Shown here in pieces: positions 1-8,046 of a stretch of 33,553 nucleotides of DNA. The notes beneath the pieces were generated by a model. The model had not been told where the DNA came from, did not search any database, and saw only the letters and a program-made list of their open reading frames with translations. The DNA is from JBAWXE01 sp037144255 (lineage in GTDB: Bacteria; Bacteroidota; Bacteroidia; Chitinophagales; Chitinophagaceae), in NCBI GenBank assembly GCA_037144255.1, contig JBAWXE010000018.1, forward strand, positions 1 to 33,553, written 5' to 3'. Every line of letters begins with the position of its first letter. Within the stretch, counting starts at the first letter, position 1. Position numbers and translations under genes: made by a program.

Positions 1-6
1 TTGTAA

Positions 7-14
7 TAATTTTG
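7..14 (+). promoter_or_regulatory. Putative -7 promoter element upstream of aconitase
   Basis: TAATTTTG matches the Bacteroidota -7 consensus TAnnTTTG exactly and lies 43 bases before the aconitase start. The -33 region would fall at or beyond the window edge and cannot be assessed. Confidence 0.45.
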
Positions 15-57
15 CAGCGTCTTAACGCATTTTCTAACTATACAAATATTTTCCGCA

Positions 58-2325
58 ATGGCGTTCGATCTTGATCTGATAAAAAAACTGTACCAAAATT
101 TACCTGAGAAAACAGCTGCTGCCCGCAAATTATTGGGGCACCCGCTTACTCTAGCCGAAAAGATCCTTTACTCGCATATGCATGATGCTACCATGCAAGC
201 ATATGAGCGTGGTAAGGCTTATGTAAATTTCTCGCCCGATCGTGTTGCGATGCAAGATGCCACTGCACAGATGGCATTGCTTCAATTCATGACATGTGGT
301 CGTAACCAAGTAGCTGTACCTAGTACAGTACATTGCGATCACCTGATACAGGCAAAGACAGGTGCTGTTACAGATCTGGCAACTGCTAATGATGTGAACA
401 AAGAAGTGTACGATTTCCTGGCTTCTATATCTAATAAATACGGTATCGGTTTCTGGAAACCTGGTGCAGGTATCATTCACCAAGTGGTATTAGAGAACTA
501 TGCTTTCCCCGGTGGTATGATGATAGGTACCGATAGTCATACGCCTAATGCCGGTGGCTTGGGTATGGTGGCTATAGGTGTTGGTGGTGCCGATGCTGTG
601 GATGTAATGGCAGGATTACCTTGGGAACTTAAAATGCCTAAACTCATAGGTGTTAAGCTCACTGGTAAAATGAGCGGATGGACTTCTGCAAAAGATATTA
701 TTCTGAAAGTAGCAGGCATACTTACTGTAAAAGGTGGTACTGGTGCTATAGTAGAATATTTTGGCGAAGGTGCTGATAACCTCAGCTGTACAGGTAAGGG
801 TACTATATGTAACATGGGTGCTGAGATTGGTGCTACTTGTTCCATATTCGCTTACGATAACAAAATGGCTGATTATCTGCGTTCTACCAGCCGTGCTGAT
901 GTAGCTGCTCTGGCCGATGGCGTAAGAGAACATCTGCGTCCGGATGCTGAAGTATATGCAGACCCTGCTAAATACTACGATCAACTGATAGAAATAAATC
1001 TGGATGAACTGGAACCTTATGTAAATGGTCCTTTCACTCCTGATCTGGCTACACCTATCAGCCAAATGGCTGAAGCTGTAAAGAAACATGGCTGGCCTGA
1101 TGCGGTAGAAGTAGCCCTCATAGGCTCTTGTACCAACTCTTCTTATGAAGATATCTCTCGTTCTGCTTTCATTGCTAAGAATGCAATGGACAAAGGACTG
1201 AAAGCTAAAAGTGAATTTACTATCACTCCGGGTTCTGAAATGGTGCGTTTCACCATTGAGCGCGATGGTATGCTGAAGACTTTTGACAAAATGGGCGGTG
1301 TAGTATTGGCTAATGCTTGCGGCCCTTGTATCGGACAATGGGCTCGTCATATAGACGATCCTAAACGTCAGAACACCATCGTTACTTCTTTCAACCGCAA
1401 CTTTGCAAAACGTAATGACGGTCTGGCTTCTACTCATGCATTCGTAGCATCTCCTGAGATCGTTACTGCTTTTGCTATATCCGGAAGTTTATCTTTCAAC
1501 CCTCTGAAAGACAAACTGAAGAATGATAAGGGAGAAGAAGTAATGCTGGATGAACCAAAAGGTCATGAATTACCACCATTAGGTTTCTCTGTAGATGATC
1601 CCGGTTATCAGGCTCCTGCTGCCGATGGCACTAAGGTGTCTGTAGCTGTAAAAGACGACAGTACACGTTTGCAATTATTAGCACCATTCTCTGCATGGGA
1701 AGGTACAGACATCAAAGGTCTGAAACTGCTGATAAAAGCTTACGGCAAATGTACTACCGACCATATCTCTATGGCCGGACCATGGTTGAAATTCCGTGGT
1801 CATCTGGATAATATCTCTAACAACATGCTGATAGGCGCTATCAATGCCTTCAACATGGAGACCAACAAAGTAAAGAACCAACTTACAGGCGAATATGGCG
1901 AAGTACCTGCTGTACAACGCGCTTACAAAGCTGCACATATAGGCTCTGTAGTGGTAGGCGATGAGAACTATGGTGAAGGTAGCTCTCGTGAGCATGCTGC
2001 TATGGAACCTCGTCACTTAGGTGTTCGTGCTATCATCGTACGTAGCTTTGCTCGTATACATGAGACCAACCTGAAAAAACAAGGTATGCTGGCACTTACT
2101 TTTGCCAACAAGGAAGACTACGATAAGATACAAGAGAATGACAGCATAGACATTACAGGTCTTACCACTTTTGCAGAAGGCAAACAACTCACTATGGTAT
2201 TGCACCATGCTGATGGTAGCACAGATAATGTACTATTGAATCATACTTATAATGCACAACAGATCGAATGGTTCAAAGAAGGTGGAGCACTGAATGTGAT
2301 CCGTCGCGAATTTGCCAGCAGATAA
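58..2325 (+). CDS. acn: Aconitate hydratase (mitochondrial-type aconitase)
   Basis: Isomerises citrate to isocitrate via cis-aconitate in the TCA cycle; cytoplasmic 4Fe-4S enzyme. The 755-residue length is that of the mitochondrial-type aconitases rather than the longer AcnA/IRP type. The three cluster cysteines are visible: Cys358 in GSCTNSSYED and Cys421/Cys424 in NACGPCIGQW, the same numbers as in mature pig heart aconitase. The C-terminal swivel domain carries GDENYGEGSSREHAA and the conserved IVRSFARIHETN segment. The ATG at 58 gives a normal N-terminus with no targeting peptide. The gene has its own -7 box and is followed by a strong palindromic terminator, so it is probably monocistronic. 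Assignment is secure; direct catalytic activity is inferred from full conservation. Confidence 0.97.
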   Translation: MAFDLDLIKKLYQNLPEKTAAARKLLGHPLTLAEKILYSHMHDATMQAYERGKAYVNFSPDRVAMQDATAQMALLQFMTCGRNQVAVPSTVHCDHLIQAKTGAVTDLATANDVNKEVYDFLASISNKYGIGFWKPGAGIIHQVVLENYAFPGGMMIGTDSHTPNAGGLGMVAIGVGGADAVDVMAGLPWELKMPKLIGVKLTGKMSGWTSAKDIILKVAGILTVKGGTGAIVEYFGEGADNLSCTGKGTICNMGAEIGATCSIFAYDNKMADYLRSTSRADVAALADGVREHLRPDAEVYADPAKYYDQLIEINLDELEPYVNGPFTPDLATPISQMAEAVKKHGWPDAVEVALIGSCTNSSYEDISRSAFIAKNAMDKGLKAKSEFTITPGSEMVRFTIERDGMLKTFDKMGGVVLANACGPCIGQWARHIDDPKRQNTIVTSFNRNFAKRNDGLASTHAFVASPEIVTAFAISGSLSFNPLKDKLKNDKGEEVMLDEPKGHELPPLGFSVDDPGYQAPAADGTKVSVAVKDDSTRLQLLAPFSAWEGTDIKGLKLLIKAYGKCTTDHISMAGPWLKFRGHLDNISNNMLIGAINAFNMETNKVKNQLTGEYGEVPAVQRAYKAAHIGSVVVGDENYGEGSSREHAAMEPRHLGVRAIIVRSFARIHETNLKKQGMLALTFANKEDYDKIQENDSIDITGLTTFAEGKQLTMVLHHADGSTDNVLLNHTYNAQQIEWFKEGGALNVIRREFASR

Positions 2326-2341
2326 TTTGCGCCTTAACAAC

Positions 2342-2377
2342 ATAAGAAAGCCACACTATATAGTGTGGCTTTCTTAT
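2342..2377 (+). terminator. 36-bp perfect palindrome, probable transcription terminator
   Basis: The two halves (2342-2359 and 2360-2377) are perfectly complementary with no unpaired base in the duplex; core stem AGAAAGCCACACTA with its complement, ending in a TTTCTTATTT tract. It begins 16 bases after the aconitase stop. Being symmetric and flanked by A and T runs, it could work in both directions. Confidence 0.85.
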
Positions 2378-2403
2378 TTACCCTATCTTTATACTATACA
2401 CTT

Positions 2404-3635
2404 ATGAAACTATTGCTTAGCATATGCCTCTTACTACTTCTCTGCCTCTCCTCACAGGCACAGGTGAATTTAGTTCGCAACCCAAGTTTTGAACAGCATT
2501 CACAATGCCCAAATGCATACGATCAAATTAGGTTTGCAAATTATTGGTCTCCAATTGATACCGATAACTCTCATCCTATATGTTCACCTGAATACTGTAA
2601 TATATGTGGTGCTGGAGTAGCAGGTAGTGTTCCAAATAATGGATATTTTTATCAGTACCCTCGCACTGGAGATGGTATGGCACAGGTACAAATGTTCTAT
2701 GATGAAAGTATAAGCCCCCCCCTGATAATTTATATAGGGACTATCTACAAGGGAGGCTGTATCTGCCATTGATAGCAGGCAAACAGTACTGTGTAACATT
2801 TTATACTGTGCTGGAAGAAGTATCAGACTATGCCATAGCCAATATAGGAGCATATCTGGATAATGGCAGTATAGATAATACAGACTCTGTAGGATGTGCA
2901 GCACCTAAAACCACCTATACACCACAAGTAGAGAACACTACCATTATTTTTGATACCATGCACTGGGTAAAGATAGAAGGTACTTTTACAGCAAATGGGA
3001 CAGAGAAGTTCATTACCATTGGTAATTTTCATGATAAAGCCCATACCACTTATGTACCTTATATCAGTCTATGTGGCTGTGGCTATGCCTATTATTTGAT
3101 AGACGATGTAAGTGTAATAGCTAGTGATGCCATAGCCTACGCAGGGCATGATACCATAATAGGAGTAGGAGATTCTGCCTATATAGGTCTGCATGATGAA
3201 GCTATGCCCTGCACATGGTATTTGCTAGGTAATAGCACCCCAATAGATAGCGGTGGGGGTATATGGGTAAAACCTACCACTACTACCAGCTATGTAGTAA
3301 AGCAAACACTATGTGGTGTATCTACTTACGATACTGTAAAGGTGATTGTATGGCCACAAGGAGTAGCAAATGTATATGGTGCTAATTATGCAAGAGTATA
3401 TCCTAATCCTGCTATTGATAATGTTACATTCAGCTATGCTATACCTTATGTAACTAACAGTCTAGTAATCACAGTCACTGACCTCATGGGGCAGGTAATA
3501 CAGACTTTCCAGCTACCTGATAAGTCAGGGCAGCTACAATGGAGTACTCCTACAATCCCTAACGGCTTGTACCTCTACAAGCTCACAGATCAAAACAATG
3601 TGCTACAAATAGGCAAGATCACTATACAGAGATAA
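2404..3635 (+). pseudogene. Secreted T9SS type A sorting-domain protein, split by a frameshift at a C8 tract
   Basis: The first part (2404-2772) begins with a signal peptide (MKLLLSICLLLLLCLSSQAQ) and then NLVRNPSFEQ...CPNAYDQI, the N-terminal domain common in Bacteroidota secreted proteins. The second part (open from before 2724 to 3635) continues the same domain: read from 2724 it gives DNLYRDYLQGRLYLPLIAGK, matching the family's REY-L-PL-AGKxYCVxFY core. It ends with a T9SS type A sorting domain (VYPNPAIDNVTFSY, then DLMGQVIQTF, NGLYLYKL and a basic end). The reading frames join at eight C (2715-2722); nine C, or six, would restore one continuous protein of about 410 residues. The upstream TTG/ATG at 2365 lies inside the terminator palindrome, so the start at 2404 is preferred. 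The break may be a sequencing error, a real mutation or reversible slippage. The 3' end overlaps the convergent tcdA gene by 14 bases. Function unknown; probably surface-attached or released. Confidence 0.8.
2715..2722 (+). repeat. Poly-C tract (8 C) at frameshift point
   Basis: A run of eight C sits exactly where the reading frame of the T9SS type A protein is lost. Such tracts are prone to slipped-strand mispairing and also to base-calling errors. Confidence 0.9.
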
Positions 3636-4344
3636 TGTCTCTTATAGCTACCGATGCTACTACTGCGCCAAATGTAGCCGGCAGGTAGGATATAGTACCA
3701 TAGGCCGATTTCTTATAGGGGGTATTCGTGGTCATCATCAGCGATTCCTTGATAGGTTCTTCCGGCGAGAATACCACTTTCACTCCTTTATATATCTTTT
3801 CTGCTTTCAGCATCTTACGCACTTGCTGTGCAAAAGGACAATTGTATGTTTTAGATATATCTACTACTTGCAGTTGAGTAGGGTCTAGTTTACCACCCGC
3901 CCCCATAGAGCTTACAAAGCGCACCTTCTTATTCCATGCTGCTTTAATAAAGGAGAGTTTAGGTTGTATACTATCTATAGCCTCTACTATATAGTCAAAA
4001 GGCTGTTGCAGCACTTCTTCCACCATAGTAGGTGTCACAAATTCTTTGATCACATGCAGTTTCAGCTCCGGACTGATACTCTGCAATCTCTCTGCCATGA
4101 TATCAGCCTTGTACTCCCCATGATTGGTAGCCAATGCAGGTAATTGTCTATTTCTATTGCTCGGGTCTACTACATCCCCATCTACTATGGTCATCTCCCC
4201 TACTCCTGCTCTGCATATAAACTCTGCTGCAAACGAACCTACCCCACCCATACCCACTAACAGCACATGTGCTTTCCCTAGTTTATCTATATTCTCTTTC
4301 CCTATCAGCAATTCAGATCTGGAAAGCCATGCAGTGTCATTCAT
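3622..4344 (-). CDS. tcdA: tRNA threonylcarbamoyladenosine dehydratase (TcdA/CsdL, ThiF/E1-like)
   Basis: Cytoplasmic E1-like enzyme that uses ATP to cyclise t6A at tRNA position 37 to ct6A. The ThiF-type Rossmann fold is visible: GMGGVGSFAAE at residues 31-41, the acidic IVDGDVVDPSNRNRQ segment that binds ATP, and the YIVEAIDSIQPKL motif. The 240-residue length is slightly under E. coli TcdA (268). A TTG at 4350 is in frame, but the ATG at 4344 gives MNDTAWLSRSELLIG, the usual family beginning, and overlaps the upstream gene's stop by 8 bases, suggesting translational coupling. It forms a minus-strand pair with the TatD-family gene; its 3' end overlaps the convergent T9SS protein gene. TcdA is preferred over MoeB or ThiF because of the N-terminal RSELLIG segment and lack of a rhodanese tail. 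Confidence 0.92.
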   Translation of the reverse strand: MNDTAWLSRSELLIGKENIDKLGKAHVLLVGMGGVGSFAAEFICRAGVGEMTIVDGDVVDPSNRNRQLPALATNHGEYKADIMAERLQSISPELKLHVIKEFVTPTMVEEVLQQPFDYIVEAIDSIQPKLSFIKAAWNKKVRFVSSMGAGGKLDPTQLQVVDISKTYNCPFAQQVRKMLKAEKIYKGVKVVFSPEEPIKESLMMTTNTPYKKSAYGTISYLPATFGAVVASVAIRDIISV

Positions 4345-4993
4345 GATCAAATACTTGTTTGAAATTCTTGTTTACTTGTTCTATCACTATTTCTATGCTC
4401 ACTCCTAATATACTTGCTGCTGTTGCATACACATCCTCTATACTCACATCACTATCATCTGTCTCCAGAAAGAACTGATCGGGGTATGCCAGCACCAGCG
4501 ACTCTTCAACACTTGTATTATTCAGGAACAAGGCACTACCAAATGACAGATAGTGTCCTTTATCTAGCAGTTGTTGGGCCAGTCTGGCATTCCTGTTATA
4601 ACCATGCATTACAGCAGCCTGTCCAGCGGCATGCTTGCGTAGCAGTTGCATCACTTCATCATAGGCCTTTACACAATGTATGATCAATGGCTTTTGTACT
4701 TCCTTAGCTACATGTATCTGTGCTTTGAATACTTGTTCTTGCAACAGCAAATCATTACTCACTACTTTATCCAGCCCACACTCTCCTATGGCATAAACAT
4801 TAGGCAATGATGCATATTTGCGGATTTCTCCCAGCGCATGGTCTATATCTATACCTGCCAAGTACCATGGGTGCAGACCTATAGAACATGGCATGTTATT
4901 TGTAGCTATACTATAGTGATGGTAATGATTCACTATCGCAAAGTCTTCATCCTTTGCAAAACCGTGTGTATGTATGTCTATATATGTACTCAA
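4337..4993 (-). CDS. TatD family metal-dependent hydrolase
   Basis: Amidohydrolase-fold protein related to TatD/YcfH DNases, 218 residues against about 260 for E. coli TatD. Metal-site motifs are recognisable but divergent: HTHG (His8, His10), IGECGLD, LIIHCVKAYDE, MHGYNRN in place of the usual HCFSGS, and LETDDSD near the C-terminus. This shortened version is common in Bacteroidota; its substrate is not established. The only plausible start is a TTG (AGT ACA TAT follows) because no in-frame ATG lies upstream before the intergenic AT-rich segment; MSTYIDIHTHG then fits the family. It is the first gene of a two-gene minus-strand unit with tcdA and is divergent from the PspC-domain gene 89 bases away. 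Confidence 0.87.
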   Translation of the reverse strand: MSTYIDIHTHGFAKDEDFAIVNHYHHYSIATNNMPCSIGLHPWYLAGIDIDHALGEIRKYASLPNVYAIGECGLDKVVSNDLLLQEQVFKAQIHVAKEVQKPLIIHCVKAYDEVMQLLRKHAAGQAAVMHGYNRNARLAQQLLDKGHYLSFGSALFLNNTSVEESLVLAYPDQFFLETDDSDVSIEDVYATAASILGVSIEIVIEQVNKNFKQVFDHE

Positions 4994-5082
4994 TGCAATG
5001 CTAAAGTTCGAAAAATAATTAACAACCCATTAAAAGAAAACATTTATTTATTGCTTATCTTCACAATTGGAAATTCCTGCTG

Positions 5083-5313
5083 ATGAAACCCCTGTATGAG
5101 TTTAAGAATTTTATTGAATGGAAAGCCTTTGGCGTTTGTAGCGCTATAGGCGAGAAATTGGGCGTGGCTACCTCCCGCATCAGGCTTTGGTTCATTTATA
5201 TCTCCTTCATGACACTCGGTTCTCCGCTTATCGTATATATGATCCTTGCCTTTTGGATGAATATGAAACGTTATATATGGATGCGCCGTCGTAATCCACT
5301 ACGCTGGTTATAA
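5083..5313 (+). CDS. PspC domain-containing small membrane protein
   Basis: A 76-residue protein resembling the PspC domain of phage-shock proteins: FGVCSAIGEKLGVATSRIR, where a short helix precedes a hydrophobic segment (LWFIYISFMTLGSPLIVYMILAFW as two blocks), then a basic tail. It is probably a single inner-membrane protein. In proteobacteria PspC senses envelope stress; in Bacteroidota such short stand-alone copies are frequent and their role is not defined. There is no PspA/PspB partner nearby. The ATG at 5083 directly precedes the conserved region, so the whole domain is present. It lies upstream of trhO on the same strand, 101 bases apart. Confidence 0.85.
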   Translation: MKPLYEFKNFIEWKAFGVCSAIGEKLGVATSRIRLWFIYISFMTLGSPLIVYMILAFWMNMKRYIWMRRRNPLRWL

Positions 5314-5361
5314 GTTACTTACAAAATCTCCGCTCATCGTAGTTCAATAAATTCTATTGCG

Positions 5362-5369
5362 TATCTTTG
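5362..5369 (+). promoter_or_regulatory. Putative -7 promoter element for trhO
   Basis: TATCTTTG matches TAnnTTTG exactly, 45 bases before the ATG at 5415. A TTG start at 5367 would lie inside this box, which supports the downstream ATG. No clear TTTG is seen at -33. Confidence 0.45.
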
Positions 5370-5414
5370 CGCCGTTATCTTATTGTTTTACCTCATCAAA
5401 AAGCGAAGTACACC

Positions 5415-6473
5415 ATGCCAGTGTTACATAACCGCATCAATAATGAGGAACTGAAGGCCTTACTGTATCAAGAAACAGAAGCCCGTACTACAGTTTCCTT
5501 TTACAAGTATTTCTCCATAGCAGATCCTGTTGCTTTCCGCAACGAAATTTATACCCGACTTAATGAACTGAAAGTCTTTGGTCGCATCTACATAGCCCAC
5601 GAGGGTATCAATGCTCAGATCAGCGTACCCGAAAGTAATTTCAATGCTTTTCGCGATGTGCTCTATTCTTATCCCGAACTGAATGGCATTCGCTTGAATA
5701 TAGCTGTAGATGACGACGGAAAGTCTTTCTGGGTACTCAGAGTAAAAGTGCGTCCTAAGATAGTTGCAGATGGTATCGATGACCCCAACTTCAACCCTGC
5801 TAAGACAGGCAAGTACCTCAAAGCTCAGGAATACAACGAACTGTCTCAGCAGCCCGATACCATTATTGTAGATATGCGCAACCACTACGAATACGAGGTG
5901 GGCCATTTCCAGAATGCCATAGAAGTACCTTCCGATACTTTCCGCGATCAGCTGCCTATGGCCGTAGATATGCTCAAGGATAAGAAAGACACTAACATCA
6001 TCATGTATTGCACCGGTGGTATACGTTGCGAAAAAGCCAGTGCTTATTTGCTGCACAATGGCTTTAAGAATGTATTCCATGTAGAGGGTGGAATTATAGA
6101 ATATACTCGCAAAGCCAAAGAGCAAGGCTTACCTATTTTGTTCAAGGGCAAGAATTTTGTTTTTGATGAACGCTTGGGCGAACGCATTACAGACGATGTC
6201 ATCGCTCAATGCCATATTTGTGGTAAACCTTGCGATACACATACAAACTGCAAGAACGATGGTTGTCATCTCTTATTCATTCAGTGCAATGAATGTGCAG
6301 CCACCTACGATGGCTGTTGCAGTACAGAATGTCAGGAAGAATTACACTTACCTCTGGACGAACAAAAAAAGCTTCGTGCCGGCCGCGAGAACGGACCTAT
6401 GATCTTCAACAAATCAAAAGAACATCCGCTACGCAAACACCGCAGCGAATGGAAGGCTCCGGACAATTCATAA
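5415..6473 (+). CDS. trhO: tRNA uridine(34) hydroxylase TrhO (rhodanese family, YceA)
   Basis: Oxygen-dependent enzyme that makes 5-hydroxyuridine at the wobble position of certain tRNAs; cytoplasmic. From the ATG at 5415 it is 352 residues, close to E. coli TrhO (350). An N-terminal ferredoxin-like domain has the family hallmark YIAHEGINAQIS; the central rhodanese domain has DMRNHYEYEVGHF and the active loop CTGGIRCEKA with Cys199; a C-terminal Cys-rich segment (CHICGKPCDTHTNC and later CxxC pairs) follows, then RAGRENG. The track of open frame extends upstream to a TTG at 5367, but that codon overlaps a promoter-like box and adds residues not seen in the family. It is followed by a 24-bp palindromic terminator. 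Confidence 0.95.
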   Translation: MPVLHNRINNEELKALLYQETEARTTVSFYKYFSIADPVAFRNEIYTRLNELKVFGRIYIAHEGINAQISVPESNFNAFRDVLYSYPELNGIRLNIAVDDDGKSFWVLRVKVRPKIVADGIDDPNFNPAKTGKYLKAQEYNELSQQPDTIIVDMRNHYEYEVGHFQNAIEVPSDTFRDQLPMAVDMLKDKKDTNIIMYCTGGIRCEKASAYLLHNGFKNVFHVEGGIIEYTRKAKEQGLPILFKGKNFVFDERLGERITDDVIAQCHICGKPCDTHTNCKNDGCHLLFIQCNECAATYDGCCSTECQEELHLPLDEQKKLRAGRENGPMIFNKSKEHPLRKHRSEWKAPDNS

Positions 6474-6495
6474 GATTAGAACTTCATATAATTCA

Positions 6496-6519
6496 AAAGG
6501 AGAGCAATTGCTCTCCTTT
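6496..6519 (+). terminator. 24-bp palindromic terminator after trhO
   Basis: AAAGGAGAGCAA and its exact complement TTGCTCTCCTTT form a perfect palindrome ending in T residues, 23 bases after the trhO stop. Confidence 0.75.
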
Positions 6520-6673
6520 CTAAGTTCCTTCATAGACTTCAGTTATAGGGACTGACTTGTTCTCTTCTTAAACTTTAATGTATCAACAAACAAAACATTA
6601 AAATTTTACTATTTTATAGCGTAGTAGTATTGTTCAGTAAATCTATTACAGCCTTTCTATTTATACAAAAGCG

Positions 6674-6706
6674 ACTAACAAACGGTCGAAAAAACTAACG
6701 AACGGT
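6674..6706. promoter_or_regulatory. Two near-identical 13-bp direct repeats, 20 bp apart (possible operator)
   Basis: ACTAACAAACGGT (6674-6686) and ACTAACGAACGGT (6694-6706) differ at one base and start exactly 20 bp apart, about two helical turns. The second copy is part of an imperfect dyad, CTAACGAACGGTAG. This looks like a protein-binding site, reminiscent of TetR-family operators, but no regulator is encoded next to it. Confidence 0.4.
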
Positions 6707-6816
6707 AGTTTTTAGCTCATTTTTGTCTAAAATGAAGGAATTACACATTGTTACTTATTTATATTCATCATCTCAAATTAGCTTTATCATTATTCATCGA
6801 ATAGATGATTTCGGTA

Positions 6817-6848
6817 TTGTTTTTTCATGAAAATATCGCTTACGTTTG
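6817..6848 (+). promoter_or_regulatory. Putative promoter of the leucine-dehydrogenase-type gene
   Basis: A TTG at 6817-6819 and a TACGTTTG box at 6841-6848 (exact TAnnTTTG) are separated by 21 bases, matching Bacteroidota -33/-7 architecture. The start codon follows 21 bases after the box. Confidence 0.6.
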
Positions 6849-6869
6849 TAGCCTAAAATCAGAAAATTC

Positions 6870-7943
6870 ATGCCGCAATCAGTTTTTGACCACATGCAGC
6901 AAATGGGACATGAGCAACTAGTTTTTTGTCATGATCCTCATTCAGGTTTGAACGCTATCATAGCTATTCATAACACTACTTTAGGGCCTGCCCTCGGTGG
7001 TACTCGCTTATGGAACTACAATAGTCACGAAGATGCTATTATCGATGCCTTACGCCTCAGCCGCGGCATGACTTACAAAGCTGCTATAAGTGGTTTGAAC
7101 TTAGGTGGTGGTAAGGCAGTCCTTATTGGCGATGCTGCTACTATCAAGTCAGAATCTCTTTGGCGCAGATACGGCAAGTTCGTAAACTCCCTTAATGGTA
7201 AATACATCACGGCAGAAGATGTGAATACTTCTGCTCCCGATATGGAACATATAGCTCTGGAAACAGAATTCGTTACCGGTGTACCTGAGTACATGGGTGG
7301 TAGCGGAGACCCATCTCCTTTCACAGCTTATGGTGTATTCATGGGTATGAAAGCGGCTGCTAAGAAGACTTGGGGTAATGATAGCCTTGCAGGTAAGAAG
7401 GTATTGGTACAAGGTGCAGGTCATGTAGGCCAGTATCTGGTAGGCCATTTAATAGAAGAAGGTGCTAAAGTATATCTGAATGATATCAACCAGGAAAAGA
7501 TCAAACAAACTGTAGAGAAATTCCGTTCTGTAGAAGTAGTACCTAGCAACGATATCTTCAATCTGGATATGGACATCTATGCTCCTTGTGCATTAGGTGC
7601 TACTGTCAATACTGAGAGCATTGCCAAAATGAAATGCCCTATCATAGCCGGTGCCGCTAATAACCAATTGGCCGATGAGAATGTACACGGACCAATGCTG
7701 ATAGAAAAAGGCATCCTCTATGCTCCCGACTTCCTGATCAACGCAGGTGGCCTGATCAATGTTAGTGCAGAGCTGGACGGTTACAACCGCGAACGTGTAA
7801 TGGGTAATGTAGAAAAGATCTACAACCGTACATTAGAAATTTTTGCACTTTCAGAAAAAGAAAAGATCCATACTCAGGCTGCAGCCATCCGTATAGCTGA
7901 AAAACGACTATCGGATATCGCCAATGTGAAGGCTCGTTTATAA
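6870..7943 (+). CDS. Leucine dehydrogenase-type Glu/Leu/Phe/Val dehydrogenase
   Basis: NAD-dependent oxidative deamination of branched-chain amino acids to 2-oxo acids, a cytoplasmic step in leucine, valine and isoleucine catabolism. The 357 residues fit leucine dehydrogenase rather than the longer glutamate dehydrogenases (about 450). Visible: the substrate segment GPALGGTRLW, GMTYKAAISGLNLGGGKAV with catalytic Lys82 in GGGKAV, TAEDVNTSAPDM, and the NAD-binding loop VLVQGAGHVGQYL. NAGGLINV near the end is also conserved. The ATG at 6870 is downstream of a good promoter, and a UUCG-loop terminator follows, so it is monocistronic. Leu versus Val or Phe preference cannot be settled from sequence by eye. 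Confidence 0.93.
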   Translation: MPQSVFDHMQQMGHEQLVFCHDPHSGLNAIIAIHNTTLGPALGGTRLWNYNSHEDAIIDALRLSRGMTYKAAISGLNLGGGKAVLIGDAATIKSESLWRRYGKFVNSLNGKYITAEDVNTSAPDMEHIALETEFVTGVPEYMGGSGDPSPFTAYGVFMGMKAAAKKTWGNDSLAGKKVLVQGAGHVGQYLVGHLIEEGAKVYLNDINQEKIKQTVEKFRSVEVVPSNDIFNLDMDIYAPCALGATVNTESIAKMKCPIIAGAANNQLADENVHGPMLIEKGILYAPDFLINAGGLINVSAELDGYNRERVMGNVEKIYNRTLEIFALSEKEKIHTQAAAIRIAEKRLSDIANVKARL

Positions 7944-7954
7944 AGAATCTTATG

Positions 7955-7978
7955 ATGCCTCCTTCGGGAGGCATTTTT
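7955..7978 (+). terminator. Rho-independent terminator with TTCG loop
   Basis: Stem ATGCCTCC / GGAGGCAT around a TTCG tetraloop, followed by a T run, 11 bases after the dehydrogenase stop codon. Confidence 0.9.
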
Positions 7979-7982
7979 CTTT

Positions 7983-8012
7983 TATTTTTGCACTTGATAC
8001 TCTATAATTTTG
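7983..8012 (+). promoter_or_regulatory. Putative purC promoter with two -7-like boxes
   Basis: TATTTTTG (7983-7990) and TAATTTTG (8005-8012) both fit TAnnTTTG. The second lies 34 bases before the purC ATG. The upstream box immediately follows the previous gene's terminator. No well-spaced -33 TTTG was found, so which box is used is uncertain. Confidence 0.4.
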
Positions 8013-8046
8013 AACAATTTCACCCCAATTGTATTATTATAACTTT

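Larger units (their letters stand above)
6474..6869. other. 396-bp intergenic region with terminator, phased direct repeats and promoter
   Basis: AT-rich spacer between trhO and the leucine-dehydrogenase-type gene. It contains the trhO terminator (6496-6519), an 8-bp inverted repeat TTTAATGT...ACATTAAA at 6574-6602, a pair of 13-bp direct repeats at 6674-6706, and a good promoter at 6817-6848. I see no reading frame worth calling on either strand and no tRNA-like fold. Confidence 0.7.

Noticed and set aside
616..1437. Long open frame of 273 codons on the minus strand within aconitase
   Set aside because: Shadow of the aconitase gene; the translation has no family features and the opposite strand is fully conserved.
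2342..2377. Perfect 36-bp palindrome as a recombination or attachment site, perhaps paired with the equally long one at 33125-33160
   Set aside because: The two palindromes have different sequences; both lie just after stop codons with T-rich ends, which terminators explain.
2715..2722. Programmed ribosomal frameshift at the C tract
   Set aside because: No stem-loop or pseudoknot stimulator was evident downstream, and secreted T9SS proteins are not known to use it; slippage mutation or a read error is simpler.
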